This document shows, piece by piece, positions 50,493 through 59,489 of a stretch of 64,000 nucleotides of DNA. This DNA comes from Algimonas ampicilliniresistens (lineage in GTDB: Bacteria; Pseudomonadota; Alphaproteobacteria; Caulobacterales; Maricaulaceae). The notes under the pieces are model-generated. The model saw only the letters and a list, made by a program, of their open reading frames with translations, had not been told where the DNA came from and made no database searches. Each line of letters begins with the position of its first letter. Within the stretch, counting starts at the first letter, position 1. Where the stretch lies: contig NZ_BSNK01000001.1 in NCBI RefSeq assembly GCF_030159955.1, forward strand, positions 372,001 to 436,000, written 5' to 3'. The position numbers and the translations under genes are program-made.

Positions 50493-51767
50493 TCAGTTTT
50501 TTAGTTTGTGGGTCTTGAGCAAACTAAGCGCCGCGTTCTCGTAGAACGATTCCGATCGTCCACTGCGGATTTTGTGGAGGAAGTATTTCTCAAACCCGAC
50601 CTTGGCCATATGAACCCAGCCGCCTGACACGGACCAGTTCACATTGCGGGGTGGAATTTGGGGTTGGGCTACAAACATGACACCACCATCGCCAAAATCA
50701 GCGAGACAAATCGCGTTCCATGTCGCCTCATGGTTTGGCTTCTCTCCATTGATGATTGCGGCAATATTATCTGCAGTTGCCGTCACCATGGATTCAATCA
50801 TGAAACCTGTCTTGGGCACGCCCACTGGCACAGGCGAAGTGCCAATCGGCGGAATGGCAATGCAAACACCGATGCCGAAAATTTCCGGATAGGTTGGATT
50901 TCTCTGGTGCTTGTCAGTAATGATGAAACCCTTGGCGTTGACGAGACCTTCGACATCCCGAACTGCCTCGACCCCGCGAAATCCTGGAAGCATCATAGAA
51001 TAAGCCATGGGTAACTCATGCTCGGTTTTGACCGAGCCGTCCTCGGCCACCTCCTCGACCAACATGCGACCCGTTTCGATGGATTTGACACGGGCGTTCG
51101 TGATCCACTTAATGTGACGCTCGCGCAGTTCGCTTTCGAGCAACCCTTTTGTGTCTCCAACACCATCCAATCCGAGATGGCCGATATAGGGTTCAGGTGT
51201 GACGAATGTCATCGGGACTTTGTCGCGGATCTTACGCTTGCGCAGTTCTGTCTCAATGATCATCGCCGTTTCATAAGCAGGCCCAAAGCACGACGCACCT
51301 TGAACAGCGCCCACGATAATTGGGCCTGGTTCCTTGCAGAAGGCTTCGAACGCCTCATTGGCTGCAAGTGCATGATCAATGTGGCAAACGGATTGTGTGT
51401 GTCCATGCTCTGGCCCAAATCCCGGAATGGCGTCGAATGCGAGTTCTGGCCCCGTGGCGATCACGAGATAGTCATAGGGGACACGTTCCCCATCGGTGAG
51501 TCGGACGTGCTTGTCTTCCGGTTCGACTTTTGCGGCTGTGCCAACAATTAACTCGATGCGCCGCTTCTTCATCGGTTCGAGAAGATCGACAAGTATCTCC
51601 TTCCGATCTCGCCAGCCCACAAGCACCCAAGGGTTAGACGGGACAAATTGGTAGAAGTCCGTTTCATTGATGATGATGACGTCGTCGGTTTGCCGAACCT
51701 TCTTTCGAATTTCAAAAGCCGCGATCACACCACCCAAACCGGCACCCAATATTACAATGCGGCTCAT
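50493..51767 (-). CDS. sqr: Sulfide:quinone oxidoreductase
   Basis: 424 aa FAD enzyme. The dinucleotide-binding motif is IVILGAGLGGVIAAFEI. The three catalytic cysteines of SQR are at Cys128 (SVCHIDHA), Cys160 (GASCFGPAYE) and Cys354 (AICLADFGDGG), the same register as Cys128, Cys160 and Cys356 of the Acidithiobacillus enzyme. The C-terminal amphipathic helices (MAKVGFEKYFLHKIRSGRSE) anchor it to the membrane and form the quinone site. It oxidises H2S to sulfane sulfur and passes electrons to quinone. It is first in its operon, divergent from the rhodanese gene, with a palindrome between. Control by the ArsR protein at 56521 is likely. Confidence 0.92.
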   Translation of the reverse strand: MSRIVILGAGLGGVIAAFEIRKKVRQTDDVIIINETDFYQFVPSNPWVLVGWRDRKEILVDLLEPMKKRRIELIVGTAAKVEPEDKHVRLTDGERVPYDYLVIATGPELAFDAIPGFGPEHGHTQSVCHIDHALAANEAFEAFCKEPGPIIVGAVQGASCFGPAYETAMIIETELRKRKIRDKVPMTFVTPEPYIGHLGLDGVGDTKGLLESELRERHIKWITNARVKSIETGRMLVEEVAEDGSVKTEHELPMAYSMMLPGFRGVEAVRDVEGLVNAKGFIITDKHQRNPTYPEIFGIGVCIAIPPIGTSPVPVGVPKTGFMIESMVTATADNIAAIINGEKPNHEATWNAICLADFGDGGVMFVAQPQIPPRNVNWSVSGGWVHMAKVGFEKYFLHKIRSGRSESFYENAALSLLKTHKLKN

Positions 51768-51812
51768 GATCGTTCTCCGGTTTCACTGAAATTACGTTTC
51801 ATGCGAAAAACT

Positions 51813-51828
51813 GTATATTATAAAATAC
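51813..51828. promoter_or_regulatory. Candidate ArsR (BigR/SqrR-type) operator
   Basis: GTATATTATAAAATAC is palindromic at 14 of 16 bases, AT-rich as ArsR-family operators usually are, and lies 46 bp from the SQR start and 79 bp from the rhodanese start. One site could thus repress both transcripts. Confidence 0.55.
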
Positions 51829-51907
51829 GAACTAAGTGACATAACGCAGGAAAACACAACAGAAGCGACCCATGTATTCGAGCGATCTGCGCTAAGAGGA
51901 CGTTTCC

Positions 51908-52267
51908 ATGAAGGACCCCCATGACTTGCCCGCTGGAACCGTGTTTTCCAGATTGAGAGCAAAAGAGATTCTTCTGATTGACGTTCGTGAGCCTGCCGAG
52001 TTTGCTAATGAGCGCATTCATGGTGCCCTGCTGCATCCACTCTCGACCTTTGAACCGAAAGCGATCCCAACCGATGGGTCAAGACAGGTCGTATTCCAGT
52101 GTGGGTCGGGCAAGCGGTCTCGCAATGCGCTTGACCAGTTCATAGCGGAAACGGGGGCGGACGCCTGCCATCTCGCGGGGGGTATCGCGGAGTGGAAGAC
52201 CGCTGGTCATCCTACCATTAAAATCAATCCGGCTACGGGACAGGTGGAAGATCATGGCAAATATTAA
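51908..52267 (+). CDS. Rhodanese-type sulfurtransferase
   Basis: 119 aa, one rhodanese domain: AKEILLIDVREPAEFANERIHGALLHPLS, active-site loop FQCGSGKRSRNAL (Cys nucleophile, in a C-G-S-G-K-R-S loop) and the closing HLAGGIAEWKTAGHPT. It moves sulfane sulfur from persulfides to thiol acceptors, working after SQR. The start is ATG 51908 with AAGAGGACG upstream. It overlaps the adaptor gene by 14 bases, so it is translated with the pump genes. Confidence 0.92.
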   Translation: MKDPHDLPAGTVFSRLRAKEILLIDVREPAEFANERIHGALLHPLSTFEPKAIPTDGSRQVVFQCGSGKRSRNALDQFIAETGADACHLAGGIAEWKTAGHPTIKINPATGQVEDHGKY

Positions 52268-53255
52268 ATACCGCCATGCTTTTTGTCCTCTGATTGCTAT
52301 GTTTCTTTTCGGGTTCGATGTTCTCGCTCAGCCGCTCACCATCGAAGAAAGCCTCGTGGTTGATTACCGACCGGTCGTCGCCCGTATCGAAGCGGGTGAC
52401 ACAGCGACGGCTCGGTCGCGCCTGCAAGGCGTCGTGACGAATTTGGTGGTCGATGAGGGCGACGAAGTTGAGGGCGGCGCGGTGGTCGCTGTCGTCATCG
52501 ACAATACGCTGAACCCTCAGCTTGAATCGCTCAGATCCCGCGCCGACGGTCTTGAAGCGCAAATCCAGCAAGTTGAAGAAGATATCACCCGCAACGAGGC
52601 TCTGTACGCCGACGGTTTTTTCCCCAAGGCGCGCCTTGATGCGGCTCGCACTGGGCTCGTAGTGCTTCGTCAGTCACTCGCTTCGGCGGAGGCTGAGCAG
52701 CGCACCTTAATCGCTCGCCAGGACGAGGGTCGAATTCGTGCGCCTTCGGACTCCCGCGTTACCCGTGTTGAGGTTGTTAACGGATCGATCGTCTCTCCCG
52801 GTGAAGTCATTGCCCGGTTCTCGACACTAGATGGGATCATCCGCTTGTCCCTACCCGAGCGACATGCTGCGGCGATCACCGAGGGCGAAACGGTCCTGTT
52901 GCGCCTGCCGTCCCACGACAGCGGAATTCGAACGGCGACCATCATCAAGATCTATCCGGAATTGCGTGATGGTGCTGTCATTGCTGACGCAACGGTTCAG
53001 GGGGGACTGAATGCCTTGGTTGGTGAACGTATCGATGTTTTGGCCTCAGTGGGAGAACGCCGCGCCATTCGGGTGCCAGCCGCCTATGTCTCAACGCGCT
53101 ATGGTGTTGACTTTGTCAGGGTCAAGGTTGGTGCCCGGTTCGTCGACGCGCCAGTTGCCCTCGCAGGTTCTGTTGAGGATACCCAAGGACGTCTGGAGAT
53201 CCTGTCTGGCTTGAGGGTTGGCGATGTCATCACATTGCCGGAGACTGGCTCATGA
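52254..53255 (+). CDS. RND efflux periplasmic adaptor subunit
   Basis: 333 aa. The signal peptide has the core CPLIAMFLFGFDVLA. The mature part has a lipoyl half (LQGVVTNLVVDEGDEVEGGAVVAVV), a helical hairpin (about 80-145), the second lipoyl half (IRAPSDSRVTRVEVVNGSIVSPGEVIARF), a beta-barrel and a membrane-proximal end LRVGDVITL. It connects the RND pump to TolC. It overlaps both the rhodanese gene (14 bases) and the pump gene (4 bases). Confidence 0.9.
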   Translation: MANIKYRHAFCPLIAMFLFGFDVLAQPLTIEESLVVDYRPVVARIEAGDTATARSRLQGVVTNLVVDEGDEVEGGAVVAVVIDNTLNPQLESLRSRADGLEAQIQQVEEDITRNEALYADGFFPKARLDAARTGLVVLRQSLASAEAEQRTLIARQDEGRIRAPSDSRVTRVEVVNGSIVSPGEVIARFSTLDGIIRLSLPERHAAAITEGETVLLRLPSHDSGIRTATIIKIYPELRDGAVIADATVQGGLNALVGERIDVLASVGERRAIRVPAAYVSTRYGVDFVRVKVGARFVDAPVALAGSVEDTQGRLEILSGLRVGDVITLPETGS

Positions 53256-56200
53256 AAATGGATGTCTCCAGAGCGATCACGCGCTCGACAATCCGCTCGC
53301 CATTGACGCCGCTCTTCTTGATCACAGCGCTCGCGGTTGGTTTGATCGCGTTGCTCACAATTCCGCGGGAAGAGGAGCCGCAGATTTCAGTGCCGATGGT
53401 TGATATTGTGCTGTCGGCCCCAGGGCTCCGGGCGCCGGATGTGGTCGAGCAGGTCACAAAACCGCTTGAGGAAATCATCACGGCGATCCCGGATGTTGAA
53501 CATGTCTACTCTCAGAGTCAGGATGACGGCGCGTTAGTCACTGCGCGCTTCATTGTCGGTACCGATTCCGACGACGCCATTCTTCGTATCCATGAGAAGA
53601 TTCGGGCCAACCTTGATCGTATCCCGCCTAATGTTCCTATGCCCTTGGTCATTGGGCGGGGCATTAATGATGTCCCGATCGTGACGCTGACCCTATCGCC
53701 TGAGGATTGGACCGGAGATATTTGGACCGATACGTCGCTGCGCCTGATCGCTGACGAGTTGCAGAAAGAACTGATCAAAGTGGAAGATGTCGGCCTCACC
53801 ACGGTGATTGGCGGACGGATGCTTGAAATGCGCATTGAACCCAATATCCCGGCGCTGGCATCTTACGGTATTTCCCTGCGGTCATTGGTCGAATCCGTCC
53901 AACAAGCGGCCAGCACAATGCCCGTCGGCACGGCTCGGCGCGACGGCGACATCCTGCGCGTTCAGGCTGGCGAACAAATTGATTCAGTCGGCGACCTAGA
54001 ACGTTTGATGTTGCGCGGCGCAGATGGCCGAACAGTATACTTGTCAGATATTGCGGCCGTGCAGGTTACTGGCGCCGAGACAGAATCTCGGGTCTGGACA
54101 CTGAACCGGAAGAATGCGGACACGGGTTTCGAGGCTGCACCAGCCGTCACGCTGGCGTTGGCGAAACGCCCCGGCGCGAATGCGGTCAATGTCGCGGAAG
54201 CGATCCTCAAACGGGTTGAGTATCTTAAAGGTCAACTGATCCCAGACGGCGTGCGGGTCGAGGTAACTCGCAACTACGGCAAAACCGCAGACCACAAAGC
54301 TAATGAGTTACTTTATCATCTGGGGCTCGCGACGATCTCGATTGTTGTATTGATCGCCTTTGCGATTGGTTGGCGTGAGGCGTTGGTGACATTGATCGTG
54401 ATCCCAACCACGATCCTGCTCACCTTGTTTGCATCTTTAATGATGGGGTACACCATCAATCGGGTGTCGCTGTTCGCCCTGATCTTCTCCATCGGCATTC
54501 TGGTCGATGATGCCATTGTCATGATCGAAAATATTGCCCGCCACTGGGCCATGAAAGATGGTCGAACGCGAACAGAGGCGGCGATTGACGCTGTTTCCGA
54601 AGTTGGCAATCCGACCATCATCGCCACCCTGACGGTTATTGCTGCTCTATTGCCGATGATGTTCGTCTCTGGCCTGATGGGACCCTATATGGCCCCGATC
54701 CCGGCAAACGCGTCGGCTGCTATGGCTTTCTCTTTCTTTGTCGCGGTCGGGGTCGCGCCTTGGTTGATGGTGAAAATAGCCGGGCGCGCACGGATTGCTG
54801 GTCATAGCCACGCGGGCGGTGAGACACGTCTTGGCGGCTTCTACCGCCGCGTTGCCGACCCCATTATCGCCTCGCGTCCGCGGGCTTGGGCCTTTCTTCT
54901 GATCGTTGGTGTGGCGACACTGGGGTCGCTCACGCTTTTTGCGACTAAAACCGTTCCAGTCAAACTGCTCCCATTCGACAATAAGTCTGAAATCCAGATC
55001 ATTGTCGACCTGCCGGAGAGCGCCTCCGTCGAAGACACAGAACGCACGCTGTTCGCTTTGGCCGACGCCATGCGCGATGTGGAAGAGGTCGAGACCATTC
55101 AGGCCTATGCTGGCACCGCTGCACCGTTCAATTTCAATGGGCTGGTCCGGCATTACTTCTTCCGGGCATCGTCTGAATTGGGCGACCTACAGGTCAATCT
55201 GTTGGAAAAATCTCACCGATCCCGCGACAGCCACACAATCGCACTGGACTTGCGCGAGCGCTTGAACGCGATTCCAGTACCCGCTGGCACCAGCGTCAAA
55301 GTCGTCGAAGTACCGCCAGGACCCCCGGTCATTGCGACCCTAATGGCAGAGATCTACGGTCCAACGCCTGAGGTGCGCAGGCAAACCGCAACCATCATAC
55401 GTGGCCTGTTTCAGGACACAGACTTCATCGTGGATGTCGACGACTCCTTCGGGGTCCCCGCGCCGCGTCTAGCCCTTGCCGTCGATGAACCGCGCGCCGC
55501 AGACTATGGCGTTGCTCAGGGTGACGTGCTGGACACGCTTTCGCTAGCTTTCTCCGGCCAGACGGTTGGCGTAAGCCCGCGCGGCGAAGGTCGCGACCCA
55601 CTCACCATACGTGTTCGCGTGCCAAAGTCGGCACGTAACTGGTCGCAAAACATGGCGGCGATTCCTGTCCCGCGACGCCTTGCGGGACCACAGGCTAACC
55701 CTGTCGAACTCGGGGCTCTCGTTGATGTCTCCGAACAACTCGGCTCGCCGCTGATTTTCCGTCGGGACGGTTTTTTTGTCGACATGGTTATGGCTGAACT
55801 TGCGGGGCAATATGAGGCTCCCATCTATGGCATGTTTGAAATACAGGACCGGATTGCGTCTTACGATTGGGGCGCAGCCGGTTTAGTTCAACCGACCGTA
55901 CGGATGTATGGTCAACCCGAAGATGAGAGCCATACGACTCTGCTCTGGGACGGCGAATGGGAAGTCACCTATGTCACCTTCCGAGATATGGGGCTGGCCT
56001 TTGGCGTGGCCCTATTCGCCATCTATATCTTAGTTGTGGCTCAGTTTGGTACCTTCCGGGTTCCGCTGATCATCTTGACACCCGTTCCGCTCACCTTGAT
56101 CGGGATCATGCTGGGTCACTGGTTGTTCGACGCGGCCTTTACCGCGACGTCCATGATTGGCTTTATTGCTCTCGCCGGCATTATCGTGCGCAACTCGATC

Positions 56201-56521
56201 TTACTCGTGGATTTTGTCCGCCAGCGCCAAGACGCTGAAACGCCCCTCAAAACCGTCTTGCTTAATGCGGGCGCAATTCGTTTCAAACCCATCCTTCTCA
56301 CGGCCCTTGCGGCGATGATCGGCGCATCAGTCATCTTGACCGATCCAATCTTTCAGGGATTGGCGATCTCATTGCTGTTTGGCTTGGCGTCGTCGACAGC
56401 GCTGACGGTTCTGGTTATTCCAGCAATCTATGTTGCGCTAAGGGGGCCGAATTGGTTACCTACTGATACAGACACGACAGAACAGAATCTTACCGCCTAT
56501 CCTACGGAAACAAACGCCTGA
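53252..56521 (+). CDS. RND-family efflux pump
   Basis: 1089 aa with the HAE-type layout: helix 1 with PREEEPQISVPMVDI after it, large periplasmic porter and docking parts, helices 2-6 with GILVDDAIVMIENIARH (proton-relay Asp in helix 4), a second periplasmic half, and C-terminal helices with FIALAGIIVRNSILLVDF. Length and motifs are complete. The substrate cannot be read from sequence. The SQR/rhodanese/ArsR context suggests export of a sulfur species, a sulfide-related toxic compound, or a drug whose efflux is switched by sulfide. It ends TGATG-like, in a 1-base overlap with the ArsR gene. Confidence 0.92.
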   Translation: MKMDVSRAITRSTIRSPLTPLFLITALAVGLIALLTIPREEEPQISVPMVDIVLSAPGLRAPDVVEQVTKPLEEIITAIPDVEHVYSQSQDDGALVTARFIVGTDSDDAILRIHEKIRANLDRIPPNVPMPLVIGRGINDVPIVTLTLSPEDWTGDIWTDTSLRLIADELQKELIKVEDVGLTTVIGGRMLEMRIEPNIPALASYGISLRSLVESVQQAASTMPVGTARRDGDILRVQAGEQIDSVGDLERLMLRGADGRTVYLSDIAAVQVTGAETESRVWTLNRKNADTGFEAAPAVTLALAKRPGANAVNVAEAILKRVEYLKGQLIPDGVRVEVTRNYGKTADHKANELLYHLGLATISIVVLIAFAIGWREALVTLIVIPTTILLTLFASLMMGYTINRVSLFALIFSIGILVDDAIVMIENIARHWAMKDGRTRTEAAIDAVSEVGNPTIIATLTVIAALLPMMFVSGLMGPYMAPIPANASAAMAFSFFVAVGVAPWLMVKIAGRARIAGHSHAGGETRLGGFYRRVADPIIASRPRAWAFLLIVGVATLGSLTLFATKTVPVKLLPFDNKSEIQIIVDLPESASVEDTERTLFALADAMRDVEEVETIQAYAGTAAPFNFNGLVRHYFFRASSELGDLQVNLLEKSHRSRDSHTIALDLRERLNAIPVPAGTSVKVVEVPPGPPVIATLMAEIYGPTPEVRRQTATIIRGLFQDTDFIVDVDDSFGVPAPRLALAVDEPRAADYGVAQGDVLDTLSLAFSGQTVGVSPRGEGRDPLTIRVRVPKSARNWSQNMAAIPVPRRLAGPQANPVELGALVDVSEQLGSPLIFRRDGFFVDMVMAELAGQYEAPIYGMFEIQDRIASYDWGAAGLVQPTVRMYGQPEDESHTTLLWDGEWEVTYVTFRDMGLAFGVALFAIYILVVAQFGTFRVPLIILTPVPLTLIGIMLGHWLFDAAFTATSMIGFIALAGIIVRNSILLVDFVRQRQDAETPLKTVLLNAGAIRFKPILLTALAAMIGASVILTDPIFQGLAISLLFGLASSTALTVLVIPAIYVALRGPNWLPTDTDTTEQNLTAYPTETNA

Positions 56522-56841
56522 TGACCCGACCTGACATATCCTCGCCGGAGGCGTTTGAGATTATGTCGGAGCGAATTCATGAAGCCGCACATGTGCTCAA
56601 AGCCATGGCCAGTGATACTCGATTGAAGATCCTGTGCGCCTTAAGCGCAGGGGAATTATCTGTGGGTGAGTTGGCTGAGCTGACAAACCGATCATCATCG
56701 TCAGTTTCGCAGCATTTAGCAAAACTGCGTTCGGCTGGCCTCGTCACAGCAAACCGTGACGCACAGACCATCTTTTATTCCTGCACTGGCGGGGTCGGAA
56801 AAGTCGTGGTTGACGCTCTGTGTGGTCATTACGCAGATTGA
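56521..56841 (+). CDS. ArsR-family repressor of BigR/SqrR type
   Basis: 106 aa winged helix. The helix-turn-helix has LSVGELAELTNRSSSSVSQHLAKLRSAGLV. Cys39 in LKILCALSAGEL and Cys101 near the end (VVDALCGHY) occupy the two places that form a tetrasulfide link in SqrR and BigR when reactive sulfur is present; Cys88 is additional. It therefore looks like a persulfide sensor that represses the SQR and pump operons and lets go under sulfide. It is the last gene of the rhodanese-pump operon. Metal-site residues of metal-sensing ArsRs are absent. Confidence 0.88.
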   Translation: MTRPDISSPEAFEIMSERIHEAAHVLKAMASDTRLKILCALSAGELSVGELAELTNRSSSSVSQHLAKLRSAGLVTANRDAQTIFYSCTGGVGKVVVDALCGHYAD

Positions 56842-56985
56842 AGGTATCAATCCACACGGACTGAGTGGCTTGGTCTGACAAAGTGCCAGGTCAAATATTT
56901 TTGTGACGCTCAATTTCCGTTGCGAAAGTCTGGAATGAAGAGGGAAATGGGCAAGAAGCTTAAACGATCATCAGTCAATATCTGA

Positions 56986-58389
56986 TCAATTGGATGCTGC
57001 GTCACTTCCAGACATTTCCGCGACCCACCCTTTAATCATGAAGTCAAGAATCTTAGGATTCCGATCATGATTGGAATGCGCTGCGGCAGGATCGGTGAGT
57101 AAGAAAGGAATTTGGAGTGCAGGGTTTCTAACTTCGATATTCAGGATTGACCCGATCAAGGGGCTATCGATCAGGAAATCGGGAAGGCGGTAGCCCATTA
57201 CGTCGTTCGGATCATTAAAGGCGATAAGCCGAAGGCTCGTTTGCGCATCGCAAGACTGGCTCGCAGATATTGCGGCGCCTCGATGCTCTCTTGGATCAGT
57301 CAGCAAAACCTTATGATCGCCGAATTCCGCATACAGATTACAGCTTGTCTCAGGATCACATCCGAAGTGAGGGTGGGCGGCCAGTAACAGGGCGACCTGA
57401 TTAGAAAACATGTAGACAGGCGTATCATCAAGCAAAGACGGCATAAGGGCGCAAGTGGGCTCCGCGGCTCCCAAGTCGCCAGGCCATAAGCGAAATTCAT
57501 CCAGCGTATCCAAAAGTAAGAAGCTTCCTAATGAATAGGTCAGGACCGCAAATTCATGTTGATCTAGGTGGGTCACGATGCGGTCTGTGCCTCCAAAGCG
57601 ATCCATCGTTGCCTGTGTCAGTTCACATCGTGGAAAAGTGTCTGACCTTGCCGGAACCTCAAGGGCGTCAGATGCCATGATACAAATGCTTTGTCGGATG
57701 GCATCTCGTGCCGCCGCCCCCAGCGGACCAACGGATAGGACGGCATCCGCCAGACCGTCCAACATGACATCATCTTTTATGATCCCGTTTAACAGTGATC
57801 GGGATGGAAAATTCGGTTCGTCATCCATCAATTGCTTTACAGGAGGCGCATCTTTTTCTCCGCCGCAATGGTCTGGGCTGGACCGTAGGCCTAGCTCTAC
57901 ATCGCTCTCATACGGCGCGAGAAATCGATTGGCGAAGGCGTCAGCATAAGGCGTCCAAAGCGTTTCATAGAACACAAGTCGGGGTGTGCCGTCAGTCTCA
58001 TCGCCCCAATGCGTGATACGAAGCGTAGCCGGGGGAAGATCGAAACGTTCTCCGATCGCTTTTCCAACCTCGAATGCGGGCGTGTCCAACTCAATCAGTC
58101 GATCCGCCATGCACTGGCTCGACCCTAACTGACTCGCAATCTTGTTCTGAACGTCAAACGAATAGCCATGCGCGTGGGTTGCCATCCCATTAACGACAAG
58201 GACCCTGAGCTGCCCGTCCGGACCAAATAATCGTTTGTGCCTAGACTCCAATCCATCAACCCGAAGAGGTTCCTTCGATGATGTAGTCGTCTTGTAAGTA
58301 ATGTTATCTAGGTTCAGTGAAGCGTGCACGCAGCCCGTCATCCAAGCAGCCGTCAAAAGGAGCAGAAAAGATCGCAGAAAATTATACAA
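56986..58389 (-). CDS. Lipoprotein with lipase-like alpha/beta hydrolase features
   Basis: 467 aa. The lipobox is MTGCVHA, so the protein is probably anchored to a membrane. VLVVNGMATHAHGYS resembles the oxyanion loop of alpha/beta hydrolases, and FAVLTYSLGSFLLLDTL resembles the nucleophile elbow, with Thr-Tyr-Ser-Leu-Gly in place of the usual G-x-S-x-G. A likely His is in AAAHSNHDRNP near the end. If active, it would be an envelope lipase or esterase; the changed elbow leaves this open. It is divergent from the DUF6544-like gene. Confidence 0.7.
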   Translation of the reverse strand: MYNFLRSFLLLLTAAWMTGCVHASLNLDNITYKTTTSSKEPLRVDGLESRHKRLFGPDGQLRVLVVNGMATHAHGYSFDVQNKIASQLGSSQCMADRLIELDTPAFEVGKAIGERFDLPPATLRITHWGDETDGTPRLVFYETLWTPYADAFANRFLAPYESDVELGLRSSPDHCGGEKDAPPVKQLMDDEPNFPSRSLLNGIIKDDVMLDGLADAVLSVGPLGAAARDAIRQSICIMASDALEVPARSDTFPRCELTQATMDRFGGTDRIVTHLDQHEFAVLTYSLGSFLLLDTLDEFRLWPGDLGAAEPTCALMPSLLDDTPVYMFSNQVALLLAAHPHFGCDPETSCNLYAEFGDHKVLLTDPREHRGAAISASQSCDAQTSLRLIAFNDPNDVMGYRLPDFLIDSPLIGSILNIEVRNPALQIPFLLTDPAAAHSNHDRNPKILDFMIKGWVAEMSGSDAASN

Positions 58390-58550
58390 GTGTGGCGAAA
58401 TAATTCGGGTTCCTGCCTGTTGAGAAGTTTTTTAGGAGATTCGAGGGCTCATATTTGAAGATTTCCAAAGGAAAAATGACTTACGGCACTTCTTCGACAA
58501 AATACAATATCATTACGTGAATTGAACCTGCGGCGAGGCTACCCAAAAAT

Positions 58551-59393
58551 ATGATCTGGATGCTCTATCTAGTCACATTGTTGTTTCTGGTGATCCTGTT
58601 TCTATTGGGGATGAGGATGCGGGATCGAATGGCAGAAAAGTCTGCTTGGTTCGAGCTGACCAAATTGAGCGGTGATGCAGACGGAATCTACGATCCTGAG
58701 ATCGTCTCATCCTTGCCCGAGCCAGCAAGACGATATTTCAATTACATGATCCAGCCTGGGACTCCCCTCCGCAGAGTCATAGAGATTACCATGAGAGGTG
58801 AGCTCGGACTGGGCTCAAAAGAAAGTCCAAATTATCGAACGATGCGGGCAAGGCAAATTTTGTCTCCTCCTTTCGGGTTTGTCTGGAAGGTGAAGACTGG
58901 CGCAATAGTTGGATCCGATGGTGCGACACCGACGACCTCTTGGACTCGCTTCTGGCTGTTGGGGGTCATCCCGATTGTGCGCGCAACAGGCCTTGATCAC
59001 CGACGATCTGCTTTTGGTCGCGTAATCGTAGAAGCGGCCGTTTGGTCACCTGCCAGTCTACTTCCCGCCCAGCATGTCATATGGGAGCCAATAGACGGCA
59101 AGAGCGCCCGCGCGACTGTTCGCTTAGGTAAGCTATCGCAATCTGTTGATGTTAGCGTCGATGAAGCGGGGAGGCCAAACACAGTTATCATCCAGCGCTG
59201 GACCAACGCGAATCCTGAGAAGTTATTCCGGCCACAGCCATTCGGTGGTTATCTCTCAGAGTTTGAACTGTTCGAAGGATACCGGCTTGCAACACGCGTC
59301 GAGGTTGGCAATCATTTTGGTACGGATGACTATTATCCGTTTTTCAAGGCCAAAATCACAGATATTCGCTTCCCTAAGAAGCCAATATTATGA
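58551..59393 (+). CDS. DUF6544-like membrane-anchored protein
   Basis: 280 aa. One N-terminal membrane helix (MIWMLYLVTLLFLVILFLLG). The body has LPEPARRYFNYMIQPGTPL, ARQILSPPFGFVWKV and RATGLDHRRSAFGRVIVEAAVWSPASLLP, and a C-terminal beta part that ends YYPFFKAKITDIRFP. This order matches the DUF6544/DUF6920 group, whose role is unknown. It has the look of a lipid- or small-molecule-binding beta fold on the outer face of the membrane. It is followed by the patatin gene on the same strand, 96 bases on. Confidence 0.7.
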   Translation: MIWMLYLVTLLFLVILFLLGMRMRDRMAEKSAWFELTKLSGDADGIYDPEIVSSLPEPARRYFNYMIQPGTPLRRVIEITMRGELGLGSKESPNYRTMRARQILSPPFGFVWKVKTGAIVGSDGATPTTSWTRFWLLGVIPIVRATGLDHRRSAFGRVIVEAAVWSPASLLPAQHVIWEPIDGKSARATVRLGKLSQSVDVSVDEAGRPNTVIIQRWTNANPEKLFRPQPFGGYLSEFELFEGYRLATRVEVGNHFGTDDYYPFFKAKITDIRFPKKPIL

Positions 59394-59489
59394 GCCTTAT
59401 CGATATCATCGGCATTGCGCTCGGTCCAAAATCGGCTTGAACGTCACACTGCCTGATCTAAGAGACTAGAAGGCTGATATAGGTAACAA

